A stretch of 7,492 nt of DNA from Sulfurovum sp. (GTDB lineage: Bacteria; Campylobacterota; Campylobacteria; Campylobacterales; Sulfurovaceae): positions 1 to 7,492 of the forward strand of contig DZAQ01000066.1 of NCBI GenBank assembly GCA_022729615.1, written 5' to 3'. Shown here one piece after another: positions 5,586-7,492 of this stretch (positions within the stretch are counted from its first letter, which is position 1; the number at the start of each line of letters is the position of its first letter). The position numbers were made by a program, and so were the translations under genes. A model generated the notes under the pieces. That model saw only the letters and a list, made by a program, of their open reading frames with translations. It ran no database searches and was not told where the DNA came from.

Positions 5586-6858
5586 TCAGCAGGGGCTATC
5601 CCTCGAGCAGGCGCCGCCCATTTTTGTGGTCTTGCGCTTCTTTTTTGCCGGTTCGCTTTTTGGGGTCATGGCGGGCATAGCGCTGCTTTTTTACAGAGAG
5701 GAGATATTTGACCCATCATCGGTCGCGGCAGTAACCTTCACGCATATTTTGACACTCGGGGTGATGCTCTCCTTTATGTTTGGAGCGCTTTTTCAGATGC
5801 TGCCGGTCATAGCAGGAGTCGTGCTGAGTACACCGGTCCAAAAAGCAAACTTTGTGCAGTATCCGATGATTGTTGGTACACTTATGCTTTTGTGGGCATT
5901 CAATTTCGACGCTCAGAGTTGGATATATGCGGTAGCCGCACTGCTTTTGGGGCTCTCGATACTCTATGCATCCGGCATTATGCTTCAAGCGCTCATCAAG
6001 CTTCCAAATCACTCCGCCTCCTCCAAGGGGATGACGGCAGCGCTTGCCGCTTTGTCGATCGCAGTTTTGTTGGCGCTCTATCTTGTGTTGATAAGGGGGG
6101 GATATTTGGATGGTTCGCACTATCTTGCCGCCAAAGAGGCGCACTACTCGCTGGCTCTTTTCGGGTGGATCGGCGTGCTTATCATCTCTATCTCTTTCCA
6201 AGTTATTGAAATGTTTTATGTTACGCCCCCCTATCCTCCAGCGGCGAGCCGCACTCTTGCTTTCGTCATTTTGGGACTTTTGGTGCTTTTTGGGATACTT
6301 GCGTTTGTCTATCCTCAGCTGCGCCCGCTCAAAGAGTCTCTCATGGCATTGCTGCTCATCGTGTATGCCCTGATAACGCTTCGAAGGCTCTCACAGCGCA
6401 AGCGGCCGATCACGGATGCGACTGTCTGGTTTTGGCGTATAGGAATGGGGAGTCTTGTGCTGAGTATGTTGATGCTTGTTGCGCGTCAATTTGTTTCAAC
6501 GGAGTGGATAGTGGGTACAAGCGCGATTTTTTACGCAGCGTTTGCTTTGAGCGTCGTTTTTGCCATGTTTTATAAGATCGTGCCTTTTTTGACATGGTTC
6601 CACCTCAACAGCCAAGGCTATTTTGCCGCGCCGATGATGCATGAGGTGATCCACCCGAAAATTGCCAAAAGGCATCTGTGGATACATCTTGCCACACTCG
6701 TTTGTCTCTTGCTCTCTCAAGCGTTTGCGCCATTGACTTTGGTTGCGGCACTTTTGATGATTTTCTCTTTCGGTCAAATGAGTTATCTGATTCTCCATGC
6801 AAGGAGAGTTTACATCAAGACACAAAAAGAGGGCGAGCGGTTCGATATGGGGGCGTAG
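5578..6858 (+). CDS. Polytopic membrane protein, NnrS / heme-copper-oxidase subunit I-like
   Basis: A 426-residue inner-membrane protein with about 11-12 hydrophobic helices over its whole length. The segment THILTLGVMLSFMFGALFQ (from residue 55) has a His56 at the start of a helix followed by small residues, and resembles the 'H-x-LT-x-G' helix of NnrS proteins and a heme-ligand helix of oxidase subunit I. Other in-membrane or edge histidines are His189 (EAHYSLALFGW) and His342 (LTWFHLNSQGY). NnrS is a heme- and copper-containing membrane protein linked to NO tolerance in denitrifiers; a heme role here is inferred. The full six-His set of a true oxidase is not evident, so oxidase or NO-reductase activity should not be assumed. 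ATG 5578 is preferred over the TTG at 5575; both overlap the DUF2249 end. A run of seven G (6095-6101) lies inside the gene. The short cytoplasmic tail is basic and then acidic. Confidence 0.62.
   Translation: MFSQQGLSLEQAPPIFVVLRFFFAGSLFGVMAGIALLFYREEIFDPSSVAAVTFTHILTLGVMLSFMFGALFQMLPVIAGVVLSTPVQKANFVQYPMIVGTLMLLWAFNFDAQSWIYAVAALLLGLSILYASGIMLQALIKLPNHSASSKGMTAALAALSIAVLLALYLVLIRGGYLDGSHYLAAKEAHYSLALFGWIGVLIISISFQVIEMFYVTPPYPPAASRTLAFVILGLLVLFGILAFVYPQLRPLKESLMALLLIVYALITLRRLSQRKRPITDATVWFWRIGMGSLVLSMLMLVARQFVSTEWIVGTSAIFYAAFALSVVFAMFYKIVPFLTWFHLNSQGYFAAPMMHEVIHPKIAKRHLWIHLATLVCLLLSQAFAPLTLVAALLMIFSFGQMSYLILHARRVYIKTQKEGERFDMGA
6095..6101 (+). repeat. G7 tract inside the membrane-protein gene
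   Basis: Seven G in a row encode part of IRGGYL, just after a membrane helix. A one-base change in length would shift the frame and remove roughly the second half of the protein. Tracts of seven are less mutable than those of nine or more, so phase variation is only a possibility. Confidence 0.35.
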
Positions 6859-6933
6859 CCCACAAAAGCCCATTAATAAGTTTTGTGTACTAGAGGGTAA
6901 ATATGTTGATCAGTATGAAATTAAGGAGTGAAA
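6859..6933. other. Short spacer before the siroheme gene, with a near-FNR sequence
   Basis: This 75-bp spacer holds an AT-rich inverted repeat CACAAAA / TTTTGTG (6861-6867 and 6881-6887, 13-nt loop) with no T-run after it, so it is a poor terminator. It also holds TTGAT-CAGT-ATGAA (6906-6919), one mismatch from the FNR consensus, only 14 bp before the next ATG. AAGGAG at 6923-6928 is a good ribosome binding site. No convincing promoter was found, so read-through from the upstream operon is plausible. Confidence 0.35.
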
Positions 6934-7492
6934 ATGGCGCTTTTTCCTATGTTTGTCGATCTTAAGGGGCGTGATTGTCTCGTCATCGGTGCAGGAGAGG
7001 TGGCGTTGCGCAAGATCGAACAGCTTGTCAAGTTTGCTCCCGATATCGTAGTAATCGCGCCGGAGACTCATCCGGAGATTCGTACGCTTGCGGGTGAGTA
7101 TCCGATCACTCTGTTGGAGCGGGGTTATACTCTTGATGATTGTAATGGTCGTTTTTTGGTGATCGGGGCGCTGGATGATTATGCCGAACAGAAGAAAATT
7201 TATCATCGGTGTATGGAGATGAAAATTCCGGTCAATTGTGTCGATTCTCCTGAACTGTGCAGCTTTATTTTTCCGGCACTGATCGTCGAAGGCGACTTGT
7301 GCGTGGGGATCAATACCGCAGGACGAGCGCCGGCGGTCAGTTCGGCATTGCGTCAGTATATTCAAAAAATAATCCCGTCCAAGATTTCAGCACTGATAGA
7401 TGAGGTTGATGCCATACGCCGATCCCGACCTGCAGGACAAGAGCGTCAGCGTACCATCATAGAGCACTGCCGGAAATTTTTTGAGGGGTTAA
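6934..7492 (+). CDS. Precorrin-2 dehydrogenase / sirohydrochlorin ferrochelatase (Met8/CysG N-terminal type), open at the window end
   Basis: At least 186 residues, with no stop before the window ends; family members are about 190-220 residues, so little is missing unless a methyltransferase domain follows. It oxidises precorrin-2 with NAD+ to sirohydrochlorin and inserts Fe2+ to give siroheme, in the cytoplasm. The NAD-binding loop is VIGAGEVALRK (17-27). ALDDYAEQ is the usual next block. Asp104 in NCVDSPELCSFIFP aligns, with identical numbering, with the Asp104 that serves both activities in Salmonella CysG. The position of the phosphorylated Ser128 of that enzyme is Thr128 here (INTAGRAP). 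The start is supported by AAGGAG 5 nt upstream. Siroheme serves sulfite and nitrite reductases and, in cytochrome cd1 denitrifiers, is the precursor of heme d1; the adjoining NO-type operon makes the last use attractive but it is not shown. Confidence 0.9.
   Translation, partial: MALFPMFVDLKGRDCLVIGAGEVALRKIEQLVKFAPDIVVIAPETHPEIRTLAGEYPITLLERGYTLDDCNGRFLVIGALDDYAEQKKIYHRCMEMKIPVNCVDSPELCSFIFPALIVEGDLCVGINTAGRAPAVSSALRQYIQKIIPSKISALIDEVDAIRRSRPAGQERQRTIIEHCRKFFEGL

Noticed and set aside
5716..6201. A 161-residue His/Cys-rich minus-strand frame opposite the membrane-protein gene
   Set aside because: The composition is the expected complement of hydrophobic codons, and the opposite frame is a clear polytopic membrane protein.
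6861..6887. CACAAAA / TTTTGTG inverted repeat as a terminator of the four-gene operon
   Set aside because: The stem is only 7 AT-rich pairs with a 13-nt loop and no T-run follows.
6910..7365. A 151-residue minus-strand frame opposite the siroheme gene
   Set aside because: The plus frame matches the Met8/CysG family along its whole length, including Asp104.

Overview
The window looks like a chromosomal segment of a mesophilic Campylobacterota (Epsilonproteobacteria), possibly a Sulfurimonas- or Sulfuricurvum-like chemolithotroph. This is inferred from moderate-to-low GC, AT-rich TATAAT promoters without clear -35 boxes, a G9 homopolymer of the kind that is often variable in this phylum, and the gene content (MgtE, a DUF4139-type exported protein, and a nitric-oxide/denitrification-type cluster). 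No species can be named from sequence alone, and nothing points to a phage, transposon, CRISPR array, tRNA or rRNA.

Layout. Positions 2-169 (+) hold the 3' end of a gene, possibly PhoU-like, with a G9 tract near its stop. It converges on a GT4 glycosyltransferase (166-1305, -) and overlaps it by 4 bp. A 104-bp divergent region separates that gene from mgtE, a CBS-domain Mg2+ transporter/channel (1410-2759, +). mgtE converges, with a 5-bp gap, on a DUF4139-like exported protein (2765-4147, -).

A 131-bp divergent region (4148-4278) follows. It contains a perfect FNR-type palindrome, TTGAT-N4-ATCAA, centred 41.5 bp upstream of the start predicted from a consensus TATAAT. This promoter faces a tight four-gene unit: an FmdE-like GHSCP-motif protein (4279-4878), a hemerythrin-like HHE protein (4897-5337), a DUF2249 protein (5334-5585) and a polytopic NnrS/heme-copper-oxidase-like membrane protein (5578-6858). 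After 75 bp comes a bifunctional-type precorrin-2 dehydrogenase/sirohydrochlorin ferrochelatase (from 6934), still open at the window end.

How they fit together. Hemerythrin, DUF2249 and NnrS-like membrane proteins recur together near denitrification and NO-stress genes. An FNR-type site suggests induction under low oxygen or nitrogen oxides. The siroheme gene supplies a tetrapyrrole needed for siroheme enzymes and, in denitrifiers with cytochrome cd1, for heme d1. The most novel candidate is the FmdE-like protein leading this operon in a non-methanogenic setting. The left half (glycosyltransferase, mgtE, DUF4139 protein) looks like ordinary housekeeping or envelope genes.
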